A stretch of 64,000 nucleotides of DNA from Diplocloster agilis. Its GTDB lineage: Bacteria; Bacillota; Clostridia; Lachnospirales; Lachnospiraceae. Below the pieces are notes generated by a model. The model was not told the origin of the DNA, did no database searches, and worked only from the letters and a program-made list of their open reading frames with translations. The DNA lies in NCBI RefSeq assembly GCF_019042275.1, contig NZ_JAHQCW010000023.1, positions 1 to 64,000 of the forward strand, written 5' to 3'. Of the stretch, positions 17,454-26,051 are shown piece by piece (within the stretch, counting starts at the first letter, position 1; each line of letters opens with the position of its first letter). The position numbers and the translations under genes were made by a program.

Positions 17454-18491
17454 GTGAATACCCAGTCGTTGTATCAAAAATTATTATCCGCGCTCAAAGC
17501 AGGCACCTGCTGCCAGATCCTTTCCCAATATGCGAAAGACGCGGGTAAACCGGCGGAAAAGCGGTTCCTGCCATCTGAAAGCGAAGAGGAGTTTGCCGCT
17601 TTGTTTCCAAACGGCATGACAACCGTAGAGGAGGCGGATGGGACCGTCACGGTACGGGAACCATTTTATCCGGAAGAGAGGCTGATCATACTGGGCGGGG
17701 GACATGTGGCTCTGGCTCTGGTTGAATTCGCTGCCAAAGTTGGATTCACGGTCACTGTTGTGGATGACCGTCCGTCGTTCGCTAACGCGGCCCGGTTTCC
17801 CCAGGCCCGGCATGTGATCTGCGACGCTTTTCCAAAAGCCATAAAAGAGCTGCAGATCACAGCCTATGATTACGTGGCGATTCTAACAAGAGGGCACAGG
17901 TATGATCTGGACTGCCTGCGGATAATCTTGGACGGTACTCTGCCGTATTATCTGGGCATGATCGGGTCCAAACGGCGGGTGAGCGGGATCCGGGAGATGC
18001 TGATGGCGGAAGGCTGTACAAAAGACGTACTTTCCCGTCTGTGCGCGCCCATCGGACTGCATATCGGCGCGCTGACACCGGAAGAGATCGGCATCTCTAT
18101 TGTGGCCCAGCTGATCAGCAAGCGAAGGCTTTGCGAGGTGACGGAAGCTAAGAAAAGCAATAAGATCCTAAATGGTTCCGATGTGGACTTTGAGGTGCTT
18201 AAGGAGCTGGCGGCAGAAGACAAAGGCCCCAGAGCTGTGGTTACCGTGATTTCCTCCAAAGGCCCAACCCCCAGAAAGGCAGGCGCCAAGATGGTGGTCT
18301 ATCCAACCGGACAGCTGGTCGGAAGCATCGGCGGGGGATGCAGTGAACACGGGGTAATCCTGCGCGCGCGAAAGCTGATTGGCACAGGCACGTATGAGTT
18401 CTTTACCGTAGATCTAACCGGCGATGTGGCGGAAGAGGAGGGAATGGTCTGCGGGGGTATATTGACGGTGCTGATCGAAGACATAACCTAA
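17454..18491 (+). CDS. XdhC/CoxI-family protein with reversed domain order
   Basis: A 345-residue protein of the family that inserts or sulfurates the molybdenum cofactor of xanthine-dehydrogenase-type hydroxylases. A Rossmann (XdhC C-terminal type) domain comes first: LIILGGGHVALALVEFAAKV at about 76-95, VVDDRPSFA, and GMIGSKRRV near 177. The XdhC/CoxI signature follows at about 255-345: VISSKGPTPRKAGAKMVVYP, GSIGGGCSEHGVI, GMVCGGILTVLIE. Classical XdhC has the opposite order. GTG 17454 has AAGGAGG at 17438-17444. No hydroxylase gene is in the window, but the molybdenum cofactor and molybdate uptake genes at 42-49 kb supply the pathway it would serve. Confidence 0.82.
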   Translation: MNTQSLYQKLLSALKAGTCCQILSQYAKDAGKPAEKRFLPSESEEEFAALFPNGMTTVEEADGTVTVREPFYPEERLIILGGGHVALALVEFAAKVGFTVTVVDDRPSFANAARFPQARHVICDAFPKAIKELQITAYDYVAILTRGHRYDLDCLRIILDGTLPYYLGMIGSKRRVSGIREMLMAEGCTKDVLSRLCAPIGLHIGALTPEEIGISIVAQLISKRRLCEVTEAKKSNKILNGSDVDFEVLKELAAEDKGPRAVVTVISSKGPTPRKAGAKMVVYPTGQLVGSIGGGCSEHGVILRARKLIGTGTYEFFTVDLTGDVAEEEGMVCGGILTVLIEDIT

Positions 18492-18569
18492 TTCTTGAGT
18501 CATTTCAAGGCTTACGAATGTATAAATTTACCATTTTCTTGCAACACTCTAACAAAGGAGTGAGCAAGC

Positions 18570-19736
18570 ATGAAACAAGAAATGGATTACATCGTAAAAC
18601 ATCTGGAAAAATTTGATCAGGTCCCGTTCTGCGTGGCAATGGACCAAAAGGAATACCGGATCGGAGCCGGAGATCCGAAATTCCGGGTTGTGCTGCGTAA
18701 CCCGATTCCGAAGACCGCCCTGCTGACCAGTACGTCGCTGGCCCTGGGAGAATCCTACATGAAAGGAGACCTGGAGGTGGAAGGGGATCTTTTCTCGGCG
18801 CTGGATCTGTTCCTGGGACAGATGGAGCGGTTCATGACCAACAAGACGGTGCTTCATAAGCTGATCCACACCTCCACCTCTATGAAAAACCAAAAAGCGG
18901 AGGTTTCCTCTCATTATGATATCGGGAACGATTTTTACCGGCTGTGGCTGGACGAGACGCTTTCCTATTCCTGCGGGTATTTTGCGAAGCCACAGGATAC
19001 GCTCTATGAAGCTCAGATGGGAAAGATCCATCATACGCTGGATAAGCTGGAGCTGGAAAAAGATATGTTTTTGCTGGACATTGGCTGCGGCTGGGGATAT
19101 ATGCTGATCGAGGCGGCGAAGAAATATCATGTGAAGGGAATCGGGATCACGCTCAGCGAGGAACAGTGCAAAGCCTGCCGGCAGCGGATCGAGGAGGAAG
19201 GCCTGCGGGGGGAAGTCCAGGTGTATGTGATGGACTACCGGGAACTGGCCGGTTCCGGCATGCGGTTTGACCGCGTGGTCAGCGTGGGGATGTTAGAGCA
19301 TGTGGGCCGCCAGAACTATGAGCTGTTTTTAAAAAGCGTGGATTCGGTCCTGAAGCCGTCGGGCTTGTTCCTATTGCACTATATCAGCGCGCTTAAGGAG
19401 CATCCGGGAGACCCATGGATTAAGAAATATATATTCCCGGGCGGAATGATCCCTTCCCTTAGGGAGATGATCCAATTGTTTGGGGATCACCGGTACTATA
19501 CCCTGGACGTGGAAAGCTTAAGACGGCACTATGTGAAAACCCTTCTTTGCTGGAGAGACAATTTTGAAAAACATCGGGAAGAAATCGCGGAAATGTTCGA
19601 CACGGAATTCGTAAGAATGTGGGAGCTGTATCTGTGCAGCTGCGCGGCTTCCTTTGATAATGGTATCGTGGATCTCCATCAGATCCTACTGTCCAAGGGA
19701 GTGAACAACCGTATTCCAATGACCCGTCCCTGTTAG
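18570..19736 (+). CDS. cfa: Cyclopropane-fatty-acyl-phospholipid synthase family
   Basis: A 388-residue SAM-dependent methyltransferase that adds a methylene bridge to unsaturated acyl chains in membrane lipids. The N-terminal lipid-binding domain (about 1-105) is followed by the signature SSHYDIGNDFYRLWLDETLS, the SAM-binding motif LLDIGCGWGYMLIEAA at about 168-183, and VSVGMLEHVGRQNYE. The ATG has AAAGGAG upstream. Its last codons (PMTRPC and stop) lie inside the first unit of a three-fold 25-bp tandem repeat, so the C-terminus seems to have been rewritten by repeat expansion. Confidence 0.93.
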   Translation: MKQEMDYIVKHLEKFDQVPFCVAMDQKEYRIGAGDPKFRVVLRNPIPKTALLTSTSLALGESYMKGDLEVEGDLFSALDLFLGQMERFMTNKTVLHKLIHTSTSMKNQKAEVSSHYDIGNDFYRLWLDETLSYSCGYFAKPQDTLYEAQMGKIHHTLDKLELEKDMFLLDIGCGWGYMLIEAAKKYHVKGIGITLSEEQCKACRQRIEEEGLRGEVQVYVMDYRELAGSGMRFDRVVSVGMLEHVGRQNYELFLKSVDSVLKPSGLFLLHYISALKEHPGDPWIKKYIFPGGMIPSLREMIQLFGDHRYYTLDVESLRRHYVKTLLCWRDNFEKHREEIAEMFDTEFVRMWELYLCSCAASFDNGIVDLHQILLSKGVNNRIPMTRPC

Positions 19737-19790
19737 GAAGCCAATGACCCGTCCCTGTCAGGAAGCCAATGGCCCGGTCCTGTCAGGAAG
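19716..19790 (+). repeat. 25-bp tandem repeat, three units, overlapping the cfa stop
   Basis: Units at 19716-19740, 19741-19765 and 19766-19790 read CCAATGACCCGTCCCTGTYA followed by GGAAG, the third with two changes. The cfa stop codon lies in unit 1. Confidence 0.9.
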
Positions 19791-19904
19791 CTTGAAAGGA
19801 GCGGGAGATGAACGGTCTGACGGAGTTTGCAGAGTTTATGAAAAAATACTTTTCCAATACTAAGGTTTATGATATGATACTATATAGCATTCAGAAGAGA
19901 AGTA

Positions 19905-19945
19905 AGAGGATACCGGCGGAGCAACAGACGCCGGTATCCTTATCC
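19905..19945 (+). terminator. Leader hairpin upstream of glnS
   Basis: GGATACCGGCG and CGCCGGTATCC form an 11-bp perfect stem with a 10-nt loop, followed by only a weak T stretch. It lies between promoter-like TATGAT sequence near 19870 and glnS. It may be an attenuator or an mRNA-stabilising hairpin. The remaining sequence from 19791 to 20042 shows no T-box features; a 51-codon frame at 19808-19963 is not accepted as a gene. Confidence 0.5.
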
Positions 19946-20042
19946 GGTCTGTGCCTGGGGTAAATTCCGCGAGGACGAGACGCAGCCGCAGCCGGAAAAT
20001 AAAAAACGGAAGAACATCGGAACGAGGAGGGCGTAATTCGCT

Positions 20043-21704
20043 ATGGAAGAAACAGTTTCCAAAAATTTTATTGAACAGATTATTGAGAAGGATCTCGCAG
20101 AAGGGCATTGCACGGAAGTGTGTACCAGGTTCCCTCCGGAGCCTAACGGATACCTTCATATAGGACATGCCAAGTCCATACTTTTGAACTACGGTCTGGC
20201 GCAAGAGTATCACGGAAAATTCAACATGCGGTTTGACGATACGAATCCGACCAAGGAAAAGGAAGAATTCGTGGAGTCCATAAAAGAAGATATCAAATGG
20301 CTGGGCGCGGACTGGGAAGACCGGCTGTATTTTGCTTCCGACTATTTCCAGAAGATGTACGAAGCCGCGGTGACGCTGATTAAAAAGGGAAAGGCCTTTG
20401 TGTGCGACCTGTCTGCGGAGCAGATCCGGGAATACAGGGGAACGCTGACAGAACCAGGTAAGGACAGCCCGTACCGGAACCGCAGCGTGGAAGAAAACCT
20501 GGACCTGTTTGAGAAAATGAAAAACGGTGAATTCGCGGACGGAGAAAAGGTACTCCGGGCGAAAATAGATATGGCCTCCCCAAATATCAATATGCGGGAT
20601 CCGGTTATTTACCGGGTGGCCCATATTTCTCATCACAGAACAGGCGATCAGTGGTGCATCTATCCGATGTATGATTTCGCCCATCCCCTGGAGGACGCGT
20701 TCGAGGGAGTGACCCATTCGGTCTGCACCCTGGAATTCGAAGACCACCGGCCGCTGTATGACTGGGTGGTGAAGGAGGTCGGGTTTGCGTGTCCGCCCAA
20801 GCAGATCGAATTTGCGAAATTGTATCTGACCAATGTAGTGACCGGCAAGCGGTATATCAAGAAGCTGGTGGAAGAGGGGATCGTGGACGGCTGGGACGAC
20901 CCGCGTCTGGTATCCATCGCCGCGCTGCGCCGCAGGGGCTTTACGCCGGAATCCATCAAGCTGTTCGTGGACTTGTGCGGCGTCTCCAAGAGCAACAGTT
21001 CTGTGGACTATGCGATGTTAGAGTATTGTATCCGGGAGGACCTGAAACTGAGAAAACCCCGGATGATGGCGGTTTTAGATCCGGTGAAACTCATTATCGA
21101 CAACTATCCGGAAGGGCAGGTGGAGTATTTCGACGTGCCCAACAATCTGGAAAATGAGGAACTGGGCAGCAGAAAAGTCCCGTTCAGCCGCGAGCTGTAC
21201 ATTGAGCGGGAAGACTTTATGGAGGAGCCTCCGAAGAAATATTTCCGTCTGTTCCCTGGAAATGAGGTCCGCCTCATGAATGCCTACTTTGTCACCTGCG
21301 TGGACTATAAAAAGGACGCGGACGGCAGGATCACCGAGATTCACTGCACCTATGACCCGGAGACCAGAAGCGGTTCCGGCTTCACCGGACGCAAGGTAAA
21401 AGGGACGATCCACTGGGTGTCCGCGGCGCAGTCCATACCGGCGCAGGTGCGGCTGTACGAGAATATTATCGATGAGGAAAAGGGCGTCTATAATGAGGAC
21501 GGCTCCCTGAACCTGAATCCGAATTCTTTGACTATATTGGAGAACTGCCGGCTGGAGCCTGCGTTCGCGGGGGTAAAGGCCTATGACAGCTTCCAGTTCG
21601 TCCGGCAGGGATACTTCTGCGTGGATGCCAAAGATTCCAGACCGGACGCCCTGGTATTTAACCGGATCGTATCGCTGAAGAGCTCTTTCAAGCTTCCGAA
21701 ATAA
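20043..21704 (+). CDS. glnS: Glutaminyl-tRNA synthetase
   Basis: A 553-residue class Ic synthetase charging tRNA-Gln directly. Seen: [19 protein letters not shown] (HIGH motif, about residue 35), [25 protein letters not shown]-like acceptor-binding region in [10 protein letters not shown], and the anticodon-binding beta-barrels in the last 200 residues. The usual KMSKS-type loop is replaced by [15 protein letters not shown]. Many Firmicutes lack GlnRS and use the transamidation route, so its presence is a taxonomic hint. The next gene starts almost at its stop codon. Confidence 0.95.
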   Translation: MEETVSKNFIEQIIEKDLAEGHCTEVCTRFPPEPNGYLHIGHAKSILLNYGLAQEYHGKFNMRFDDTNPTKEKEEFVESIKEDIKWLGADWEDRLYFASDYFQKMYEAAVTLIKKGKAFVCDLSAEQIREYRGTLTEPGKDSPYRNRSVEENLDLFEKMKNGEFADGEKVLRAKIDMASPNINMRDPVIYRVAHISHHRTGDQWCIYPMYDFAHPLEDAFEGVTHSVCTLEFEDHRPLYDWVVKEVGFACPPKQIEFAKLYLTNVVTGKRYIKKLVEEGIVDGWDDPRLVSIAALRRRGFTPESIKLFVDLCGVSKSNSSVDYAMLEYCIREDLKLRKPRMMAVLDPVKLIIDNYPEGQVEYFDVPNNLENEELGSRKVPFSRELYIEREDFMEEPPKKYFRLFPGNEVRLMNAYFVTCVDYKKDADGRITEIHCTYDPETRSGSGFTGRKVKGTIHWVSAAQSIPAQVRLYENIIDEEKGVYNEDGSLNLNPNSLTILENCRLEPAFAGVKAYDSFQFVRQGYFCVDAKDSRPDALVFNRIVSLKSSFKLPK

Positions 21705-21718
21705 TGCAGGAGCTGACG

Positions 21719-23116
21719 ATGGAGCTTGACGGCAAAAGTAAGACGCCGCTCTATGAACAGATTTATGAATTTATAAAATCGGAGCTTCAGGCGGGAAGGA
21801 TACGGTATAAGGAGAAACTGCCGTCCGCCCGCGCTCTGGCCGCGCATCTTGCGGTGAGCAGAAGTACGGTGGATCTGGCCTATGAGCAGCTCCGCTCGGA
21901 GGGTTATATAGAAGCGGTGCCCTGCAAGGGATATTTTGCCTGTCAGTTAGAAGGGGTGTTCCGCTGGGAGGAGAATCCCGGAATCAGGCAGAGGGAAGAC
22001 AGCGATCCCCACAGAGATTATCTCTATGATTTTACCCCGAACGGAGTGGATCTGGAACGGTTTCCGTTCAACATCTGGAGGAAGATCAACCGGCAGGTCT
22101 TGTCTGAGGAACATACGGATCTGTTCCTGCTTGGGAATCCCCAGGGGGAGTCCGGCCTGCGGGAAGCCATCGCGCGTTATCTGCATCAGGCCCGGGGAGT
22201 AAAGTGTACACCGGAACAGATCGTGATCGGTGCGGGGAACGATTATCTGCTGATGCTTCTGTCCCGCATATTGGGAACGGGACGGCAGGTGGCGATGGAA
22301 GACCCCACTTACCGGCAGGCATACTGTGTCTTTGAAAATCTGGGATATTCCATGTGCACCGTGGAAATGGATGCCATGGGAATGATGGTCGAAGAACTTG
22401 AAAAGACGGAGGCCGATCTGGCCTATGTGATGCCGTCCCACCAGTATCCAATGGGGATCGTCATGCCGATTGGCAGGAGATATCAGCTGCTGCAGTGGGC
22501 GGCTAAGCGGGAGAACCGGTATATTATCGAAGATGATTATGACAGCGAATTCCGCTATCGGGGAAAGCCCATACCGGCGCTGCAGGGATATGACCGGAAG
22601 GATAAGGTAATCTATCTGGGAACCTTCTCCAAATCCATCGCGCCGGCCATACGGATCAGCTACATGGTATTGCCGCCGTCCCTTTGCAGGCTTTATGAAC
22701 GGACAGCGATGCTGTTTTCTTCGACGGTATCCAGAATAGATCAGCGGACTTTGGAGGTCTTTATCCGGGGAGGCCATTTTGAGCGTCATCTAAACCGGAT
22801 GCGAACCGTCTACAAAGGGAAACACGATCTGCTGGTGGAACATCTGAAAGACCTGAGAGCCGTGTGCAGTATATCCGGTGAGCAGGCGGGCGTACATCTG
22901 CTCGCCCGGTTTGAGGACGGGAGAACTGAAAAAGAATTAATCGGCGCAGCCCGGGACCATCGGATAAAAGTATACGGCCTGTCTGAAAACATTGTGCGGC
23001 ATCATGCCCGGGAGGGCGCGGGAAGAGAGCCGGCCGGAATTATACTGGGTTATGCGGCGCTGAGCGAAGAACAGATCTGTCAGGCAACCGATATTTTAAA
23101 AACGGCCTGGCTATGA
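21719..23116 (+). CDS. MocR/PdxR-type regulator (GntR helix fused to aminotransferase fold)
   Basis: About 465 residues. The N-terminal GntR winged helix (about 1-70; PSARALAAHLAVSRSTVDLA) is fused to a PLP-dependent fold-type I aminotransferase-like domain (about 105-465). The PLP pocket shows IVIGAGNDYLLMLLSRIL, DDYDSEFRYRG and the Schiff-base Lys in YLGTFSKSIAPAIRISY. Such proteins usually sense PLP or an amino compound and control vitamin B6 or amino-acid genes. The start at 21719 is chosen because AGGAG lies six bases upstream; an ATG at 21704 overlaps the glnS stop but lacks a site. No pdx gene is nearby, so the target is unknown. Confidence 0.85.
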   Translation: MELDGKSKTPLYEQIYEFIKSELQAGRIRYKEKLPSARALAAHLAVSRSTVDLAYEQLRSEGYIEAVPCKGYFACQLEGVFRWEENPGIRQREDSDPHRDYLYDFTPNGVDLERFPFNIWRKINRQVLSEEHTDLFLLGNPQGESGLREAIARYLHQARGVKCTPEQIVIGAGNDYLLMLLSRILGTGRQVAMEDPTYRQAYCVFENLGYSMCTVEMDAMGMMVEELEKTEADLAYVMPSHQYPMGIVMPIGRRYQLLQWAAKRENRYIIEDDYDSEFRYRGKPIPALQGYDRKDKVIYLGTFSKSIAPAIRISYMVLPPSLCRLYERTAMLFSSTVSRIDQRTLEVFIRGGHFERHLNRMRTVYKGKHDLLVEHLKDLRAVCSISGEQAGVHLLARFEDGRTEKELIGAARDHRIKVYGLSENIVRHHAREGAGREPAGIILGYAALSEEQICQATDILKTAWL

Positions 23117-23200
23117 CTGCCGTAAGGCAGTTCCTTTCCGCCGCATGACGAGTAAACGGTTTTTTTCTATTTCTGAAAGAACTTACCTGTAATGAAATGG

Positions 23201-23296
23201 GGCTGTGAAAAAAACAGTCTGAATACAAAGAGGACTTTTCCGCCGCGTTGCCCTGACGGTAAGTCCTCTTCCTGTTCAGACTGTTTTTCACAGTCC
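23201..23296. terminator. Long hairpin between convergent genes
   Basis: GGCTGTGAAAAA and TTTTTCACAGTCC pair at the base; ACAGTCTGAA pairs with TTCAGACTGT; GAGGACTT pairs with AAGTCCTC around a GC-rich loop. The 95-bp structure has T runs on both strands and lies between the MocR-type gene and the acidic-protein gene, so a two-way terminator is the simplest reading. It is much longer than usual. Confidence 0.7.
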
Positions 23297-23342
23297 CTGT
23301 TTTGTAAGCAAGATCAATCACATAGTATTTGCTTTCTATCTT

Positions 23343-23951
23343 TTATTCTTCTTCGTCCTCGGAATCCTCATCCAATTCAAAATCCAGATCCAGATCGTCA
23401 AATTCCGGGAGATCATTTTCCAGATCCGCGATCTCCTCAGGAGTCAAAGCATCCTCCAGTTCGATCCCCTCGATATCAGAGTAATCCTCATCCTCATCGG
23501 GATCTTCTTCGTTATCTTCGTCAGACACGGAATCCGTATCTTCCGTATCCGCATCTTCCAGCGCGGCGGCTAATTCATCGTCCGCCGGAGTATCGTCTGC
23601 CAAGGAAGCTTCCGCCTTAACTACATCAGACTGCACATCGTCCGACGGAGCTTCTTCCGCCTGTCCGCCATCTTCGGAGGAGGAGTCCGCTTCGGCGGGT
23701 TTGTCGTCCTCTGTCTGCGTATCGAATTTCAGCGGCACATATTCTCTGGAGGCTGTGGACGAACCCGGCTCGTCGTCGATAAAATCCACATCTTCGTCTT
23801 CCTCTTCCAGATCCTCATCATAATCGTCATATTCATCCTTGCAGGAATCCAGCAGCTGCCTGTATTTTTTATAATAAGCGATGCCGGCGGCCACTGCCGT
23901 ACCAATGATCGCAGTAGCGGCCACTATTTTGCCCCAACCCTTCTTTGCCAT
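23343..23951 (-). CDS. Membrane-anchored, extremely acidic protein of unknown function
   Basis: A 202-residue protein with no recognised family. A short basic N-terminus (MAKKGWGK) precedes one membrane segment (about residues 8-25, IVAATAIIGTAVAAGIAYY), then KKYR and a 170-residue tail very rich in Asp and Glu with Ser, Ala and few aromatics (for example DEDLEEEDEDVDFIDDE and EDNEEDPDEDEDYSD). The tail is predicted disordered and highly negative; the positive residues after the segment suggest that the tail stays in the cytoplasm. It could bind cations or basic proteins, but this is inference. The gene stands alone, with an AAGGAG-like site before the ATG. Confidence 0.7.
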   Translation of the reverse strand: MAKKGWGKIVAATAIIGTAVAAGIAYYKKYRQLLDSCKDEYDDYDEDLEEEDEDVDFIDDEPGSSTASREYVPLKFDTQTEDDKPAEADSSSEDGGQAEEAPSDDVQSDVVKAEASLADDTPADDELAAALEDADTEDTDSVSDEDNEEDPDEDEDYSDIEGIELEDALTPEEIADLENDLPEFDDLDLDFELDEDSEDEEE

Positions 23952-24052
23952 ATAAAAATCTCCTTCCTGTTCCTATCTAGTTTATGCATTTATCAATATT
24001 GTAATACTATTTTTTACAATTGAAAAGGGATTCTATAGAAAATTTCGATTTG

Positions 24053-24859
24053 TTATGAAATTTTAATAAATTCCGGTTTGCGGTTCCGGAACACGGTATA
24101 ATAGCGGAAACCACACCCGGTCAGCAATTCTTCCAGCAGCGGGAAGGAATAGGCGATGTGTTCCGGCCTGTGGGCGTCGCTGCCGATGGTCAGGATTTCA
24201 CCGCCCAGCTCTTTATAGCGTTTCAATACATCGGGATGGGGATTCGTCTGTCCGAGTCCGTATTTATAACCGGCGGTGTTGACCTCGATCCCCAGCCCGC
24301 GGTCGATCAGCGCCTTCAGAATCGTATCCAGAACATCCCGGTAGGCTTCATAGGAATAATATTTGTTTCGATTCGGACCGTAACGCACCACATAATCCAG
24401 ATGGCCATAGACCTGATAACCATCAAATGCGTCTATATTTTCCAATATGGAATCAAAATATTCCCGGTAGCCTTCCTCTTCGGTGATACCCTCGAAATAA
24501 TTCTTCTGGTAAGGGTCCTTTCCGTGAGCCAGATGGGAAGATCCGATGATGAAATCAAAGGGGTATTTTTGCACATATTCCCGGTAGCCTTCCGCCAGAT
24601 GAGGCTGCAGGCCCATCTCGACGCCCAACAGCAGTTCGATCTGCCCCTCATATTTTTCTTTGTATTTGAGGTAATCTTCCACATAAGGGTCGGTGTCAAA
24701 GTACCATACCATTCCGTCGGTTTCGTAATCCCAGTCCTGGTGGTCCGTAAGGCACATCCGTTTTAAGCCGAGACCAATGGCGGCCCGGATCATCTCCTCC
24801 ATGGAACTGTCGGAATCCGGAGAATAACTGCAGTGTAAGTGAAAGTCGGAACATATCAT
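24053..24859 (-). CDS. PHP-domain phosphatase, HisJ-type histidinol-phosphatase
   Basis: A 268-residue PHP-fold metal-dependent phosphoesterase. Metal ligands are visible in SDFHLHCSYSPDS at the N-terminus, LTDHQD, GVEMGLQ, IGSSHL, YGHLDYVVRYG, EVNTAGYKYG and TIGSDAHRPEH, which together cover all PHP motifs. The overall layout fits HisJ, which removes phosphate from histidinol phosphate, but no other his genes are near, so another phospho-substrate is possible. The start at 24859 has AGGAGGG upstream. It is followed in the same direction by nothing; the ArsR-type gene lies 50 bases upstream and may be co-transcribed. Confidence 0.82.
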   Translation of the reverse strand: MICSDFHLHCSYSPDSDSSMEEMIRAAIGLGLKRMCLTDHQDWDYETDGMVWYFDTDPYVEDYLKYKEKYEGQIELLLGVEMGLQPHLAEGYREYVQKYPFDFIIGSSHLAHGKDPYQKNYFEGITEEEGYREYFDSILENIDAFDGYQVYGHLDYVVRYGPNRNKYYSYEAYRDVLDTILKALIDRGLGIEVNTAGYKYGLGQTNPHPDVLKRYKELGGEILTIGSDAHRPEHIAYSFPLLEELLTGCGFRYYTVFRNRKPEFIKIS

Positions 24860-24909
24860 GGATTTTATCCCTCCTGATCTGAATAAAAATGGCTGATGAT
24901 AAAAAGATG

Positions 24910-25827
24910 TCAATAAAACAGTTTCAGTTCGATATTTTGCGGATAATCTCCGAAGCTGTCTCCGAAGATATTCACACCGCCGATATGTTTAGCGTCCTCT
25001 TTGATACCGATTCGCACCGAGATATAAGGGTGGTCGGCCAGGGCGTAATCTTCCAGCGGGCAGGGGCTGACCTTTACTCCGTTCAGATAAGTCCCGTTTT
25101 TGGTAAAACGCCAGGTCTTGAGTTTCCCATATTGGGAATTTTTATTGGGCCACCAGTCGGGATTCAGTTTTCCCCGCCTGCCGCCGAAGTCCGACGGGCA
25201 TGTCCAGGTGCCGGCGTCCAGTCCGTTTACCCACAAGGTGATATCCGAGGGGCAGTCCAGATTATAATCCACGGTTTCCGAACACAGCTCCGCGGATACC
25301 TCCATGCTCTTTAAATGCACGTTCTGCAGGGAGGCGTTGGGAAACCGGTATTCCACATACCCGGACCCGAACCAGAGAAGTTTGGCCTCTGAACGCTTGG
25401 GATTATAAAAGACGCGCGGCTCGTCCTCCTCGTCGATATGTCCCGCGTTGCTGACGATCCCGCAGGTGGGCGTCACCTGATAATCCACAAAGCTGCCGAT
25501 GGGCATGCTGATGACCTCGGATTTCTGCGTCTCTTCCGCGGGAGGGTCCAGTGAGATGTGCAGCAGGTCCAGCTGGCGGCTGCATATTTTCATAGAGCCG
25601 CGGGTGGCCGGTTTGAGGGAGGTCGAGATCAGGCCGCTTTCCTCCAGCACCTTGACATGCATGGCGGAGGAGGAGGCTGGGATACCCAGCCGGTCGGCGA
25701 TCTCATTCACATTCAAAGGCTCCTTGCCCAGAAGCCTAAGTATCCGGATCCGGATATCCGAGGACAGAGCCTTGCCGACTAAAGAAAGCCGTTCACTATT
25801 TAAGTCAATCGTCTGTTCCTGTAACAT
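24910..25827 (-). CDS. ArsR-type regulator with a long C-terminal sensory domain
   Basis: A 305-residue protein. The first 90 residues form an ArsR-like winged helix (IRIRILRLLGKEPLNVNEIA, IPASSSAMHVKVLEESGLI). Residues about 110-305 form a separate domain, rich in aromatic residues and beta-strand pattern (YQVTPTCGIVSNAGHI, GSGYVEYRFPNASLQ, TLWVNGLDAGTWTCPSDFGG, NPDWWPNKNSQYG). The Trp/Tyr/Asn content resembles carbohydrate-binding modules, so a sugar ligand is plausible but unproven. Typical ArsR proteins are only about 100 residues. AAGGAG precedes the ATG. Three CCTTAAC repeats lie upstream. Confidence 0.72.
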   Translation of the reverse strand: MLQEQTIDLNSERLSLVGKALSSDIRIRILRLLGKEPLNVNEIADRLGIPASSSAMHVKVLEESGLISTSLKPATRGSMKICSRQLDLLHISLDPPAEETQKSEVISMPIGSFVDYQVTPTCGIVSNAGHIDEEDEPRVFYNPKRSEAKLLWFGSGYVEYRFPNASLQNVHLKSMEVSAELCSETVDYNLDCPSDITLWVNGLDAGTWTCPSDFGGRRGKLNPDWWPNKNSQYGKLKTWRFTKNGTYLNGVKVSPCPLEDYALADHPYISVRIGIKEDAKHIGGVNIFGDSFGDYPQNIELKLFY

Positions 25828-25906
25828 AAAAAAGTCTCCTTAAAGGTTGTATTATAACAGGATTCTTGTTTTGAAAACATTGTAACACATGACGCCGTTT
25901 TGTCAA

Positions 25907-25938
25907 CCTTAACGGGAAACCTTAACCGAAACCTTAAC
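25907..25938. promoter_or_regulatory. Three CCTTAAC direct repeats
   Basis: CCTTAAC at 25907-25913, 25920-25926 and 25932-25938, spaced 13 and 12 bp, between the divergently transcribed ArsR-type regulator and the symporter gene. A candidate binding array for the regulator. Confidence 0.5.
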
Positions 25939-26051
25939 AGTTTTCTGTCTTTCCAGGAATTGGAACTTATGATATACTAAATTTGTTGTGCTGATTTTAA
26001 CTTTTTAGTTATAAGCAGAATACAAAAGAAAAGATATGGGGTGGGGATGAC

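Noticed and set aside
18549-19130. Antisense frame of about 190 codons over cfa
   Set aside because: Shadow of a well-supported gene; no binding site and no family feature.
19808-19963. A 51-codon frame with an AAAGGAG site between cfa and glnS
   Set aside because: The frame runs through the glnS leader hairpin and promoter-like sequence; the protein has no recognisable feature. It could be a leader peptide, but the evidence is too thin.
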